Origin: Herbiconiux daphne
Lineage (GTDB): Bacteria; Actinomycetota; Actinomycetes; Actinomycetales; Microbacteriaceae
DNA length: 64,000 bases
Reading direction: 5' to 3'
Assembly (NCBI RefSeq): GCF_024979295.1
Contig: NZ_JANLCJ010000002.1
Span: 434,001 to 498,000, forward strand
The notes beneath the pieces were generated by a model. That model saw only the letters and a list, made by a program, of their open reading frames with translations. It was not told where the DNA came from and ran no database searches. Shown here in pieces: positions 43,091 to 51,759 of this stretch. Positions within the stretch are counted from its first letter, which is position 1, and the number at the start of each line of letters is the position of its first letter. A program made the translations under genes and the position numbers.

Positions 43091-43732
43091 ATGAGTGACG
43101 ATCTTGAAGTTCATGGTCGCACCACCTACCGACACGGCGACCTGCGCGGCGCGCTTCTCGCGGCCGGCGTCGAGATGGCCCGCGAGGGCGGGCCCGCCGC
43201 GGTGGTGCTCCGAGAAGCGACCCGCCGGGCGGGAGTGTCGCCCAACGCGGCCTACCGCCACTTCGCCGATCGCGACGCGTTGCTGCAGGCGGTGTCGGAT
43301 GCCTGCCTCGGGCTGGTCGCCGACCGCATCGAAACCGAACTCGACGCCCATCCCGCCACCGGCGATACCGTCGCCGATGCACGCATGCAGCTTCGCGCCG
43401 TCGGACTCGGCTACATCGCCTTCGCGCGTGAAGAACCGGGACTGTTCCGCACCGCCTTCTCGGTGCCCGACAACCTTCAGAGCGCTGCCGAACCGCGCAA
43501 GGCCGGCATCCGGGGACGCACCCCGTTCCAGCTCGTCGGAAGCGCGCTAGACGCCCTGGTCGCCGCCGGGGTTCTTCCGCCCGAACGCCGCCAGAACGCG
43601 GAGTTCCTCGCGTGGGCCGCGGTGCACGGGCTCGGCATGCTCGTGATCGACGGCCCCCTCCGCGGCCTCGACGACCACATGATCGCCTTCGCGACCGACC
43701 GCCTGCTCGACATGGTCGACCGGGGGCTGTGA
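43091..43732 (+). CDS. TetR family regulator with WHG-type C-terminal domain
   Basis: A 213-residue repressor. The DNA-binding part is YRHGDLRGALLAAGVEMAR to VSPNAAYRHFADRDALLQAV. The C-terminal ligand domain has FAREEPGLFRTAFSVPDN and WAAVHGLGMLVIDGPLRGL, which contains the W..VHG phrase of the WHG (TetR_C_33) group. GAAGG precedes the ATG. Divergent from the interrupted MFS exporter with a palindrome between them, so it most probably represses that gene and itself. The same operator at 57.3 kb suggests it may also control the VOC gene. Confidence 0.92.
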   Translation: MSDDLEVHGRTTYRHGDLRGALLAAGVEMAREGGPAAVVLREATRRAGVSPNAAYRHFADRDALLQAVSDACLGLVADRIETELDAHPATGDTVADARMQLRAVGLGYIAFAREEPGLFRTAFSVPDNLQSAAEPRKAGIRGRTPFQLVGSALDALVAAGVLPPERRQNAEFLAWAAVHGLGMLVIDGPLRGLDDHMIAFATDRLLDMVDRGL

Positions 43733-43740
43733 GAGACGTT

Positions 43741-43824
43741 CTGGCTGCCGCCGCGGGTGTGGTGGCTGCCGCCGCGGGTGTGCTAGCTGCCGCCGCGGCC
43801 GTGTTAGCTGCCGCCGCGGCCGTG
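43741..43824. repeat. Four tandem 21-base units
   Basis: Units starting at 43741, 43762, 43783 and 43804 share the core GCTGCCGCCGCGG and end in GTG. The first two end in CGCGGGTGTG and the last two in CGCGGCCGTG. They start eight bases after the TetR stop. In one frame they would read as alanine/valine-rich low complexity, and no coding signal supports this. They merge into the left arm of the long inverted repeat. Confidence 0.8.
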
Positions 43825-43827
43825 CTT

Positions 43828-44287
43828 CGCGCGGCTGCGGCGGGGCGCGCCGCCGCCTCTGCGGCGCGCCGGAACATGTGAGCGCGCGGTCGCTGCGCGG
43901 CCACGCGCTCACCCTGGGTCGTCTAGGAGCGCCCAGCAGCTCGCGCCCCCGCACCCAAGCACTCCCAAGAAGTCACTTTCCGTTGCTCCCGGGTCACATT
44001 TGCAACAGATGGTGACTTCTCGCGCGCGGGGTGCGGTGGTGGGTGGGATGGTGCCACAACTCCACCTCCGCCGAGAAGTCACTTTTGGGTGGTTGGAGGG
44101 GGCAGTTGCAACGAAAAGTGACTTCTCGCGGAAAGGGCGCGGTGCTCCGGGGCGGGGGCGGCACGGCAGCGCACGCAACGGGCCCTACCCGACGACCCAG
44201 GCTGAGCGCGTGGCCGCGCCAGCGACCGCGCGCTCAGGTGCCGCGGCGCGCCGCAGAAGCGGCGGCGCGCCCCGTGGACGCCGCGCG
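43828..44287. repeat. Long inverted repeat with nested hairpins in a gene-free 600-base stretch
   Basis: The arm 43828-43923 matches the reverse complement of 44191-44287 closely over about 95 bases, for example GCGCGCCGCCGC, TGAGCGCGCGGTCGCTG, CGGCCACGCGCTCA and CCTGGGTCGTC. Weaker similarity extends outward to about 43803 and 44315. The arms enclose 267 bases that contain two more hairpins sharing AGAAGTCAC...GTGACTTCT ends: 43968-44020 (imperfect) and 44072-44128 (perfect 15-base arms). Each long arm contains its own 9-base stem (43878-43912 and 44202-44237) whose closing pair differs in a compensating way. Nothing in 43733-44351 looks like a real gene. Confidence 0.75.
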
Positions 44288-44351
44288 CAGCACGGCGCCC
44301 ACGGCAGCCAGCAGCCCAGCCAGCCCCACCACTCCTCGATACACTCGAACC

Positions 44352-44951
44352 ATGCCCGACCGCGAAGTCGACCACTCCCTCCCGGGGGCTGACGAGCGGA
44401 TCGTCGCTGCCACACTCCAGCTGCTGCGCGACCGGGGTCCGGCGGGGGTGAACGTCGAGGCGGTGGCCGCGGCATCCGGAGTCGCGAAGACCACGATCTA
44501 CCGCCGCTACGAAGACCGCGAAGCCCTGCTGGTGGCCGCCATCGACGCCGCCACCACCGAGGTCACCCTGCCGACGGGGCTGTCGACCTACGACACCCTG
44601 CACTGGCTGCTCGGGCAGGCGCGCGTGCGCGTGCAGGACATCGTGGGCCGCGGCACGGTCGCCGCCATCCTGATCGACGACGACGCGCCGTTCACCGATC
44701 AGCTGCGCGACATGATCCGCATGCGCAGCCACCAGCTCGTGGCCTTTCTCGACGAGGCGGTCGCCCGCGGCGACCTGCGCGCCGGACTCGACGTGAAGCT
44801 CGTCGTGAGCGTGCTGCTCGGGTCGGCGGTGGGTCACGTCATCCGCGGCGGCGAACCCGACGAGGAGTGGGCCGACCGCCTGCTCACCCTGCTCTGGCCG
44901 GCTCTGACTCCGGATGCCGCCGACGCACCCACCCCGCCGGCACCCGCCTGA
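44352..44951 (+). CDS. TetR family regulator next to the ether-lipid-like cluster
   Basis: A 199-residue repressor with an N-terminal helix-turn-helix domain (DERIVAATLQLLRDRGPAGV, SGVAKTTIYRRYEDREALL) and a helical C-terminal domain (ATTEVTLPTGLSTYDTLHW, MIRMRSHQLVAFLDEAVARG). The start is the ATG at 44352; the frame is open upstream through the inverted repeat but without a credible start. It ends 44 bases from the convergent AgpS-like gene. No other regulator is near the divergent cluster, so the 48327-48347 palindrome is its best target. Confidence 0.9.
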   Translation: MPDREVDHSLPGADERIVAATLQLLRDRGPAGVNVEAVAAASGVAKTTIYRRYEDREALLVAAIDAATTEVTLPTGLSTYDTLHWLLGQARVRVQDIVGRGTVAAILIDDDAPFTDQLRDMIRMRSHQLVAFLDEAVARGDLRAGLDVKLVVSVLLGSAVGHVIRGGEPDEEWADRLLTLLWPALTPDAADAPTPPAPA

Positions 44952-44995
44952 GCCGACGACGGTGTTCACGCGCGCGAGCGCGCGGCCCCGCGCCC

Positions 44996-46741
44996 CTAGT
45001 GCTCGGCGGGCGCCGGCACCGCGCGCTTGGCGTCGGTGGACTCCACGAGCAGCTCCACGTCGGCCTTGCCCAACTGCACCGGACCGAGCACCTTGCCCGG
45101 GTTGAACAGGTGCTGCGGGTCGGCCGAGTCGAACAGGCCCTGGATGAGGGCGACGCCGCCGGCCGAGATGTCCTGCTCCATCCACGGGGCGTGCTCGACG
45201 CCCACGCCGTGGTGGTGCGACAGGGTGCCGCCGGCATCCTGGAACGCCTGCTGGATGGAGTATTTGACCACCTCGTACTGCGCGATCGGGTCGTCACCGT
45301 GCACGAACGCGAACGTGAAGTAGAGGCATGCGCCCGAGTGGTAGGAGTGCGAGAGGTGGCACATGATCCAGCCGTGCACCCCGAGCGCGTCGTAGGCCCG
45401 CTGCGCCGCGGCGACGGTGGTGTCGTAGACCTCCTGCAGGCGCGACCAGGGCGCCGCGGTCTCCGACACGTCGGCTGCCGCTCCGCGGTCGAGCAGGAAG
45501 TCGCGCAGGTAGGGCGTGTCGAACTTCTTCTGGTCGTAGAGCGCGCCGGGGCCCTTGCCGACGCCGATGCCGCCGTGCTTCTTCACGATCGCGCCCACGA
45601 GCTTCTTCTCGTAGGACACGTGCGACGCCGCACCCTCGTAGCCTATGAACGACAGGCACATGTCGTCGAGCACCCAGCCGCGGCGCTTCAGCACCGACAT
45701 CAGCACGCTCTGCGCCGCGCCCGTGACGCCCTTCGACGCCTTGCGGGTGGCGAGTGAGAAGCCGCTCTCGCGGGCATCCGACACCCTAGTGACCGACGGC
45801 GACGCGTCGGACTCCGAGATCTCGTGCATGGCCGCGAGCCCGGCCTTCCAGTTCGGGAAGAAGTAGGCCTGCACCTCGCGCACCTCGGGGGTGCGGTGCA
45901 CCTGCACCGTGACCTCGGTGATGACGCCGAGGCGCCCCTCCGAGCCGATGATCATCTCGCGCACCGACGGGCCGGTCGACGTGGACGGCAGGGGTCGCAG
46001 CTCGACGACGGTGCCGGGGCGAACCATCCGGAGCCCGCGCGCGATGTCGGCGATGTCGCCGTACTTGTCGCTCTGCATGCCCGAGGAGCGGGTGGCGACC
46101 CAGCCGCCGAGCGTGGAGTGGGTGAAGCTGTCGGGGAAGTGACCGAGCGTCCAGCCCTTCGCACCCAGCTGCTCCTCGATGTCGGGGCCCTGGGCGCCGG
46201 CCTGGATGCGGGCGAGGCCTGATCCCTCATCGATCTCGAGCACCTGGTTGAGCCGGCCGAGGTCGAGCGACACGATGGTGCGCTGCTCGTCGGGCAACGG
46301 CTCGAGGCTGCCGGCGATGTTGCTGCCGCCGCCGAACGGGATGATGACGGCGCCTTGGGAGACCGCCGCGTCGACGATCTGCTGCACGTCCCACTCGTCG
46401 GCCGGGTAGACCACGATGTCGGGAACGCGCGCGATCTCGTTGCGGCGGATGCGCAGCAGGTCGCGGATCGACTTGCCGTAGGTGTGCACCACGCGCACCT
46501 CGTCGGAGGTGTGCGCGTTGTCCTCGCCCACGATGGCGACGAGCTCGGCCTCGAACGACGGCGAGAGCCGCGGCGGCGCCACGGTCAGCTGGTCGAACGA
46601 GAGCGGGGGCACGGGCGGCGTGCGCACGTCGAGGGCGACCGCCTTCTGCACGAACGGCACGAAGTCGGGCTTGTCTTCGAAGTGGAAGCCCACACCCTCG
46701 ACTCCCCAGCCCCACCACTTCATGTGCTTGACGTCGGTCAT
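44996..46741 (-). CDS. Alkyldihydroxyacetonephosphate synthase-like FAD oxidase
   Basis: A 581-residue VAO-family flavoprotein, the length expected for ADPS/AgpS. It begins with MKWWGWGVEGVGFHFEDKP, a mark of ADPS-type proteins. The FAD domain has DIVVYPADEWDVQQIVDAA, VIIPFGGGSNIAGSLEP (PP loop) and WVATRSSGMQSDKYGDIAD. The C-terminal HHHGVG (in TLSHHHGVGVEHAPWM) matches the GSHHHGVG active-site loop. AgpS exchanges the acyl group of 1-acyl-DHAP for a fatty alcohol, forming the ether bond. Genes for an acyltransferase and a reductase are directly upstream with 4-base overlaps and a fatty acyl reductase is encoded divergently, so ether lipid synthesis fits well. A D-lactate dehydrogenase-type role is an alternative. 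Confidence 0.85.
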   Translation of the reverse strand: MTDVKHMKWWGWGVEGVGFHFEDKPDFVPFVQKAVALDVRTPPVPPLSFDQLTVAPPRLSPSFEAELVAIVGEDNAHTSDEVRVVHTYGKSIRDLLRIRRNEIARVPDIVVYPADEWDVQQIVDAAVSQGAVIIPFGGGSNIAGSLEPLPDEQRTIVSLDLGRLNQVLEIDEGSGLARIQAGAQGPDIEEQLGAKGWTLGHFPDSFTHSTLGGWVATRSSGMQSDKYGDIADIARGLRMVRPGTVVELRPLPSTSTGPSVREMIIGSEGRLGVITEVTVQVHRTPEVREVQAYFFPNWKAGLAAMHEISESDASPSVTRVSDARESGFSLATRKASKGVTGAAQSVLMSVLKRRGWVLDDMCLSFIGYEGAASHVSYEKKLVGAIVKKHGGIGVGKGPGALYDQKKFDTPYLRDFLLDRGAAADVSETAAPWSRLQEVYDTTVAAAQRAYDALGVHGWIMCHLSHSYHSGACLYFTFAFVHGDDPIAQYEVVKYSIQQAFQDAGGTLSHHHGVGVEHAPWMEQDISAGGVALIQGLFDSADPQHLFNPGKVLGPVQLGKADVELLVESTDAKRAVPAPAEH

Positions 46742-47499
46742 GCGGCTCCCTTCGAGATGTTCCTGTTCGACGACTTCGTCGTGGCGACCGGCAGAGCCGG
46801 GATGTCATCGGTGGCGGCGGCACTGGAGTGCAGGCGCCGCACCTCCCGCTGGATGCGGGCGGAGAACTGGTCGGGCGTCTCGCCCGGCAGGCTGAGCATG
46901 GGCTCGCCGAAGATCACGGCCACGGGCGGGCGACCCGGGATGGGCCAGTTGCGCCCTCGCGGCATGGCGAGCGACGCCCCCACGAGCGCGACCGGAACGC
47001 ACGGCACGTCGCACGAGATCGACAGCGCCGCGGCACCGGCCTTGAACTCTGCCATGGCACCCGTCTTCGATCGCGTGCCCTCCGGGAACACCAGCAACGG
47101 CACCCCCCGGCCGAGCAGTTTCTTCGACACGCCCTGACGGGCGGCGGTGCCGGTGCGGTCGATCGGGAACGCGTTGAAGAAGAGGGCGGTGAGGATGCGC
47201 CGCCACCAGATGTCGAAGAAGTAGTCGGCCGCGGCACCGGCGGCGAGGTAACGCCCGAGCCGGCGCGGCAGTGCGCACATGATGAGCGGCGCGTCGAGAT
47301 GGCTCGAGTGGTTGGCGACGGCGATGAACGCGCCGTGCACGCCCTTGACCGCCTCGTGGCCGCGCACGCTCACACGGGTGATCGACCAGACCACCGGTTT
47401 CAGCAGCATCCGCTGGGCGACGAATCGCATGCCCGCCATCACGCCCGAGGTGAAGCGGTCTTTGGGCGCACGGATCAGGTGTGGATGCTTGTCGGTCAT
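46738..47499 (-). CDS. PlsC-like 1-acylglycerol-3-phosphate acyltransferase
   Basis: A 253-residue protein starting with MTDKHPHLIRAPKD. It has the PlsC motifs: NHSSHLDAPLI (NHxxxxD catalytic motif I), FFNAFPIDR (II), VFPEGTRSKTG (III) and VPVALVGA (IV). A membrane-associated helix precedes motif I. It would acylate lysophosphatidate, alkyl-glycerol-3-phosphate or DHAP. Start and stop overlap the reductase and AgpS-like genes by four bases each, so the three are translated as a unit. Confidence 0.92.
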   Translation of the reverse strand: MTDKHPHLIRAPKDRFTSGVMAGMRFVAQRMLLKPVVWSITRVSVRGHEAVKGVHGAFIAVANHSSHLDAPLIMCALPRRLGRYLAAGAAADYFFDIWWRRILTALFFNAFPIDRTGTAARQGVSKKLLGRGVPLLVFPEGTRSKTGAMAEFKAGAAALSISCDVPCVPVALVGASLAMPRGRNWPIPGRPPVAVIFGEPMLSLPGETPDQFSARIQREVRRLHSSAAATDDIPALPVATTKSSNRNISKGAA

Positions 47500-48314
47500 C
47501 GAGTCGCCTTCTGCTCTCCGGCGGTCGCCGCCCCCGTCTCGACGGGCTTGTTGCGGCTCGACGAGATGCGGCCCGACACCCAGCGCACGACGCGTCGCGG
47601 CAGGTGGTGGGTGAAGAAGATGAGCACCTTGAACCGCGCCGACGGCACCGAGAGCACCTTGCCGCGGGCGACATCCCTGAGGCACTCCTCGACCAGGTCG
47701 TCGGCATCGAGCCAGAGCACGTTCGGGATGGACTTCGTGCGGATGCCGGCGCGATCGTGGAACTCGGTGCGCACCCAGCCGGGCAGCACGGCACTGACCT
47801 GCACGTTCGTGGAGCGCAGCTCGACGGCGAGCGACTCGGTGTAGGCCGTCGTCCAGGCCTTCACGGCCGAGTAGTTGCCCGTGGCGATGGTTCCCGCCAC
47901 GCTCGAGACGTTGAGGATGGTGCCCTTGTGGCGCGCCTTCATGGCCCGCCCGGCCGCCGCGCCGAGCAGGAGGACGGCGACGCACATGACGGCGATCGCG
48001 TTCTCCTGCAGCGACGTGTCTTCGTCGATGAGGGAACCGTGGATGCCGAAACCGGCGTTGTTGACGAGGAAGTCGATCGGCTCGTCGGTCGACGAGAGCC
48101 GCTCGGCGACGCGCTCGACGTCGGCGCGCACGGCGAGGTCGGCCGAGATGGTCTCGACCCGCGCGGCGCCGTCGCGACCGAGTTCGTCGGCCATCGCGCG
48201 GAGCCGGGATTCGTCGCGCGCCACCAGCACGAGGTCGTACCCGCGCAGGGAGAGCGCACGAGCGAATGCGGCACCGATACCGGATGTGCCACCGGTCACC
48301 AGAGCCGTCGCCAT
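47496..48314 (-). CDS. Short-chain dehydrogenase/reductase
   Basis: A 272-residue classical SDR. The cofactor site is ALVTGGTSGIGAAFARAL with NADP-favouring ARDESRL, then FLVNNAGFGIHG, the catalytic Ser in ILNVSSVAGT and Tyr/Lys in NYSAVKAWTTAY. The C-terminal tail (LIFFTHHLPRRVVRWVSGRI) has a hydrophobic/basic end typical of membrane-lipid reductases. In this setting it is the best candidate for 1-alkyl (or acyl) DHAP reduction. The ATG at 48314 follows a TATCCT box by seven bases, so the message may be leaderless. Confidence 0.9.
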   Translation of the reverse strand: MATALVTGGTSGIGAAFARALSLRGYDLVLVARDESRLRAMADELGRDGAARVETISADLAVRADVERVAERLSSTDEPIDFLVNNAGFGIHGSLIDEDTSLQENAIAVMCVAVLLLGAAAGRAMKARHKGTILNVSSVAGTIATGNYSAVKAWTTAYTESLAVELRSTNVQVSAVLPGWVRTEFHDRAGIRTKSIPNVLWLDADDLVEECLRDVARGKVLSVPSARFKVLIFFTHHLPRRVVRWVSGRISSSRNKPVETGAATAGEQKATR

Positions 48315-48321
48315 GATGCTT

Positions 48322-48351
48322 AGGATACGCTACGGAGTGCGTAGCGTCAGA
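48322..48351. promoter_or_regulatory. Divergent promoter with palindromic operator for the ether-lipid-like cluster
   Basis: ACGCTACGGAGTGCGTAGCG plus T (48327-48347) is a 21-base palindrome with 18 of 21 positions self-complementary. On the minus strand CTGACG (48346-48351) and TATCCT (48322-48327) form a -35/-10 pair with an 18-base spacer that is almost exactly the palindrome. A bound TetR dimer would block it. The same site lies 75 bases before the plus-strand gene at 48422. Confidence 0.65.
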
Positions 48352-48421
48352 CGTGCGCACCCACACCACACCTCACGTCCACCGCCAGCGCGAAGGGATT
48401 CCGTTGACCGGAGAACACACG

Positions 48422-49381
48422 ATGGCAATCGAAGATCGATCTCCCGACCGGTTCAGTGTGCGTGAATTCGCCCGCACGGCCGTCGGCAGCCACCGATCGG
48501 AGATCGATCTCGCCGCGTTCGCCGAGCATCCGCTCGACCCGGGCACCGTGCGCCTGCTCGCTTATCTGCGCGAGCTCGAGCGCTCGACCATGACCTACCT
48601 GCGCAACGTGCTCGTGACCCCCACCCACAAAGACGCCCGGGTCACCGCCTTCCTCACCACCTGGGCGTTCGAGAAGTACTGGATCGCCGACGCCTTCGAG
48701 GTGATCGTGAAAGCCCACGGCTATGACCCGACCGGCATCCAGGATCTCTCCCGCTTCCGCACCATCGCGCTCGAGATCGCCGAACGCGCGACCCCGATCG
48801 TCGAATCGTTCCGCGCCAACTCGATCGGCCCCGACATCGTGGGCGTGCACCTCGCCTCGGTGACGGTCGACGAGTGGATCACCGAAGCGGCCTACACGCG
48901 ACTCGCCCAGCTCGACCCGCACCCCGAGCTCGTGTCGCTGCTCGAGCGCGTGCTCGAGGTGAAGAAGCGGCACCGCTCGTTCGTCGAGCCCGAGACCATC
49001 GGGCGCCTCGCCGACTCGCCGCGGGCCCAGGGCCTCGCCCGGCGCAGCCTGCCGAAGACCTCGTGGCCGATCGGCGCGGCGAGTCTGGCGAAGAGCGAGA
49101 CGGCCGACTTCTATGCGTCGCTGCTCGACGGCCGGCTCGCCGAGACGATCGATGCGCAGGTGCGCGCTCTTCCGGGCCTCGCCTCGTTGCACCTCGTGCG
49201 CGACGCCCGCGGTTCGGCGCTGAACGGCACCTCGGGCACCCGCGCACGCGCCTGGGGCCGCCGGGTCGGCCGCGCGGTGGCCGGCCTGACCCATAGACTC
49301 GCTGCCTCCCCCCGCGACACGAACTCGCGCGACACGACCCCCACGAACCCTCACGACACGAAAGGCGGAACGAACGGATGA
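48422..49381 (+). CDS. Ferritin-like protein with degenerate di-iron site
   Basis: A 319-residue all-helical protein homologous to the one at 51760; both share an EHPL(D/P)xGTxRxLxYxxxxE opening and the LVTPxHKDxxVTAF phrase. It keeps Glu in RELERSTMTY and DEWITEAAY. The ExxH of helix 2 is replaced (EKYWIAD against EEFWHGE), and helix 4 reads KKRHRSF where the paralogue has EARHVAF. Three of six metal ligands are therefore lost. It also has a Lys/Arg/Thr-rich C-terminal extension. A structural partner of the active paralogue is inferred. The start could also be the TTG at 48404. The stop overlaps the next gene by four bases. Confidence 0.82.
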   Translation: MAIEDRSPDRFSVREFARTAVGSHRSEIDLAAFAEHPLDPGTVRLLAYLRELERSTMTYLRNVLVTPTHKDARVTAFLTTWAFEKYWIADAFEVIVKAHGYDPTGIQDLSRFRTIALEIAERATPIVESFRANSIGPDIVGVHLASVTVDEWITEAAYTRLAQLDPHPELVSLLERVLEVKKRHRSFVEPETIGRLADSPRAQGLARRSLPKTSWPIGAASLAKSETADFYASLLDGRLAETIDAQVRALPGLASLHLVRDARGSALNGTSGTRARAWGRRVGRAVAGLTHRLAASPRDTNSRDTTPTNPHDTKGGTNG

Positions 49382-51738
49382 CCGACTCCACCCCGATCGA
49401 CCCGGCGACGCCTCCTGCCGACGCGGAGTTCTCGCTCGGCTCCTCGCACGTGCTGCTCACCGGAGCCACAGGCTTCGTCGGGCAGGCGGTGCTCGAACGA
49501 CTGCTCTCGTCGCATCCCGACACCCGCATCTCGCTGCTCATCCGCCCCAAGTCGAGCGCGAGCGGTGAATCGCGACTGACCACGCTGCTGAAGAAGCCCG
49601 TGTTCAAGGCATGGCGCGAGAGCGTCGGCGACGACGAGGTCGCGCGGGCCCTGCGCGAGCGCATCTCGGTGGTGCAGGGTGACCTCGCGAACCCGGGCGA
49701 GCTTCCCGGTGACATCGACGTCGTGATCCACGGCGCCTCGACGGTGTCGTTCGACCCGCCGATCGACGAGGCCTTCCAGACCAACGTCGACGGCGCGACC
49801 GGCATCTACGGCGCGCTGCTGGCCTCGGGCAGCGACCCGCACGTCGTGCACGTCTCCACCGCCTACGTGGGCGGCATGCGCAAGGGCGTCTCGCTCGAGG
49901 CGCCGCTCGAGCACGACATCGACTGGCGGGCCGAGAACTACGCGGCGCGCTCGGCGCGCCGCCGGGTCGAGATGGCCTCGCGCCAGCCCGAGGTGCTGCG
50001 GCCGATCCTCGCCTCCTCGCGCGCCAAGCTCGGCAAGGTGGGCCCGCAGGCGGTGGCTCAGGATGCCGAGGCCGCACGCATCGAGTGGGTCAACGCCCGC
50101 CTGGTCGACTACGGCCGCATCCGCGCCGAGTCGCTCGGCTGGACCGACGTCTACACGCTCACCAAGGCCTTCGCCGAGCGCGCCGCCGAAGAGCTGTGGG
50201 GCACCGCCGGGCACCGCCTGTCGATCGTGCGCCCCTCGATCATCGAGAGCGCCCTGCGGCATCCGTTCCCCGGCTGGCTCGACGGCTTCAAGGTGGCCGA
50301 CCCCCTGATCATGGCCTACGGCCGCGGGCAGCTGCCCGAGTTCCCGGGCGTGCCCGACTCCATCCTCGACGTCATCCCGGTCGATTTCGTGGTGAACGCG
50401 ATCCTCGCCGCCGCCGTAACCCCGGCGCCGGTCGACGAGCCGAAGTACTACCAGATCGTGTCGGGCGCCCGCAATCCGCTGCCGTTCCACCGCATGTACG
50501 AGAACGTCAAGGAGTTCTTCACCACCAACCCCATGCCGCACGAAGACGGTCCGATCCAGGTGCCGTCGTGGCGGTTCCCGGGCGGCCGGTCGCTCGAGCG
50601 CACCCTGCGCACGCAGGAGCGCATCGCGGCATCCGCCGACAACGCCGTGGCCCGGCTGCCCTCCACGAAGCGCACCCGGCAGTGGACCCACTCGCTGCAC
50701 CAGCGTCAGCGGGGGCTCGAGCAGCTGCGCTACTTCACCGAGCTCTACCGGGCCTACGTGCAGACCGAGCTCATCTTCGACGACCGCAACGCGCACGCGC
50801 TCAACCAGACGATCCCGGCCGATCTCGTGGCCGATCGCGGCTTCGACGTCGTGGAGATCGACTGGAACGACTACTTCCAGAACATCCACTTCCCCTCGAT
50901 CACAGGCCTCACCAAGGCCTACGCGAACCGACCGGCCGGCCGCGCCCGCGCGAAACGGGCCCTCCCGGTGCGCAGCGACGTGCTCGCCGTGTTCGACTTC
51001 GAGGGCACGGTCGTGGAGTCGAACCTGGTCGAGCAGTACCTCTGGGTGCGGCTCGGCCTCATTCCGAAGGCCCAGTGGCCGCAGGAGTTCGCGAGCCTGA
51101 TGCTCTCGGTGCCGAAATACCTGCGGGCCGAGCACCGCGACCGGGGCGAGTTCATCCGCACGCTGATGCGCCGCTACAAGGGCATCCGGGTCAGCGACCT
51201 GCAGCAGCTCGTGCAGGGCCGGTTCGGCGCCGCGATGCTGTCGCGGGCGATTCCGGATGCGCTCGACCGCGTCGCGCAGCACCGCGCGGCCGGTCACCGC
51301 ACCGTGCTGGTCACCGGCGCCATCCGCCCGGCCGCCGAGCCGTTCGCGGCGTTCTTCGACGAGGTCGTGGCCGGCGAGATGCACGCCTCGAAGGGCGTGA
51401 TGACGGGCTACCTCGCCACTCCCCCGCTGGTCGACGAGGCGCGCGCGGCGTGGCTGCGTGAATACGCGGCCCAGCACGGCGCGAACCTCACGCAGTCCTA
51501 CGGTTACGGCGACAGCCTCGCGGATGTCGCCTGGCTCGGCTTGCTGGGAAACGCCACCGTGGTCAACCCCGACACCGAACTGTATCGGCACGCGCAACGA
51601 ACCAAGTGGACGGTGGAGGACTGGACCAGACGTTCATCCGAACGTTCAGTCGCACCCGCTAATCTGAGCCTGCTGCCCGACCCCGCGACGAAGGCGACGG
51701 CATCCGCACCCGAGGAAGGAGACCGGTCGAACGGCTGA
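49378..51738 (+). CDS. Fatty acyl reductase-HAD phosphatase fusion
   Basis: A 786-residue protein with two enzyme domains. Residues about 20-410 are an extended SDR of the fatty acyl-CoA reductase/male-sterility group: HVLLTGATGFVGQAVLERLL, VIHGASTVSFD, the catalytic Tyr259 and Lys263 in DVYTLTKAF and RLSIVRPSIIESAL. Residues 535-760 are a HAD-IB-type hydrolase with VFDFEGTVVESN (nucleophile Asp539, second acid Glu instead of Asp), TVLVTGAIRP and YGYGDSLADVAWLG. The reductase would make a fatty alcohol or aldehyde and the HAD a phosphate monoester cleavage. In this cluster the alcohol is the expected substrate for the AgpS-like enzyme. It overlaps the first ferritin-like gene by four bases. 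Confidence 0.88.
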   Translation: MTDSTPIDPATPPADAEFSLGSSHVLLTGATGFVGQAVLERLLSSHPDTRISLLIRPKSSASGESRLTTLLKKPVFKAWRESVGDDEVARALRERISVVQGDLANPGELPGDIDVVIHGASTVSFDPPIDEAFQTNVDGATGIYGALLASGSDPHVVHVSTAYVGGMRKGVSLEAPLEHDIDWRAENYAARSARRRVEMASRQPEVLRPILASSRAKLGKVGPQAVAQDAEAARIEWVNARLVDYGRIRAESLGWTDVYTLTKAFAERAAEELWGTAGHRLSIVRPSIIESALRHPFPGWLDGFKVADPLIMAYGRGQLPEFPGVPDSILDVIPVDFVVNAILAAAVTPAPVDEPKYYQIVSGARNPLPFHRMYENVKEFFTTNPMPHEDGPIQVPSWRFPGGRSLERTLRTQERIAASADNAVARLPSTKRTRQWTHSLHQRQRGLEQLRYFTELYRAYVQTELIFDDRNAHALNQTIPADLVADRGFDVVEIDWNDYFQNIHFPSITGLTKAYANRPAGRARAKRALPVRSDVLAVFDFEGTVVESNLVEQYLWVRLGLIPKAQWPQEFASLMLSVPKYLRAEHRDRGEFIRTLMRRYKGIRVSDLQQLVQGRFGAAMLSRAIPDALDRVAQHRAAGHRTVLVTGAIRPAAEPFAAFFDEVVAGEMHASKGVMTGYLATPPLVDEARAAWLREYAAQHGANLTQSYGYGDSLADVAWLGLLGNATVVNPDTELYRHAQRTKWTVEDWTRRSSERSVAPANLSLLPDPATKATASAPEEGDRSNG

Positions 51739-51759
51739 GCCGACACGACCGACATTCCC

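Noticed and set aside
43733..44351. Coding frames through the inverted repeat (for example a plus-strand frame joined to the second TetR gene)
   Set aside because: Low-complexity Ala/Arg content, no ribosome binding site, and similar shadow peptides from both arms; the TetR protein begins naturally at 44352.
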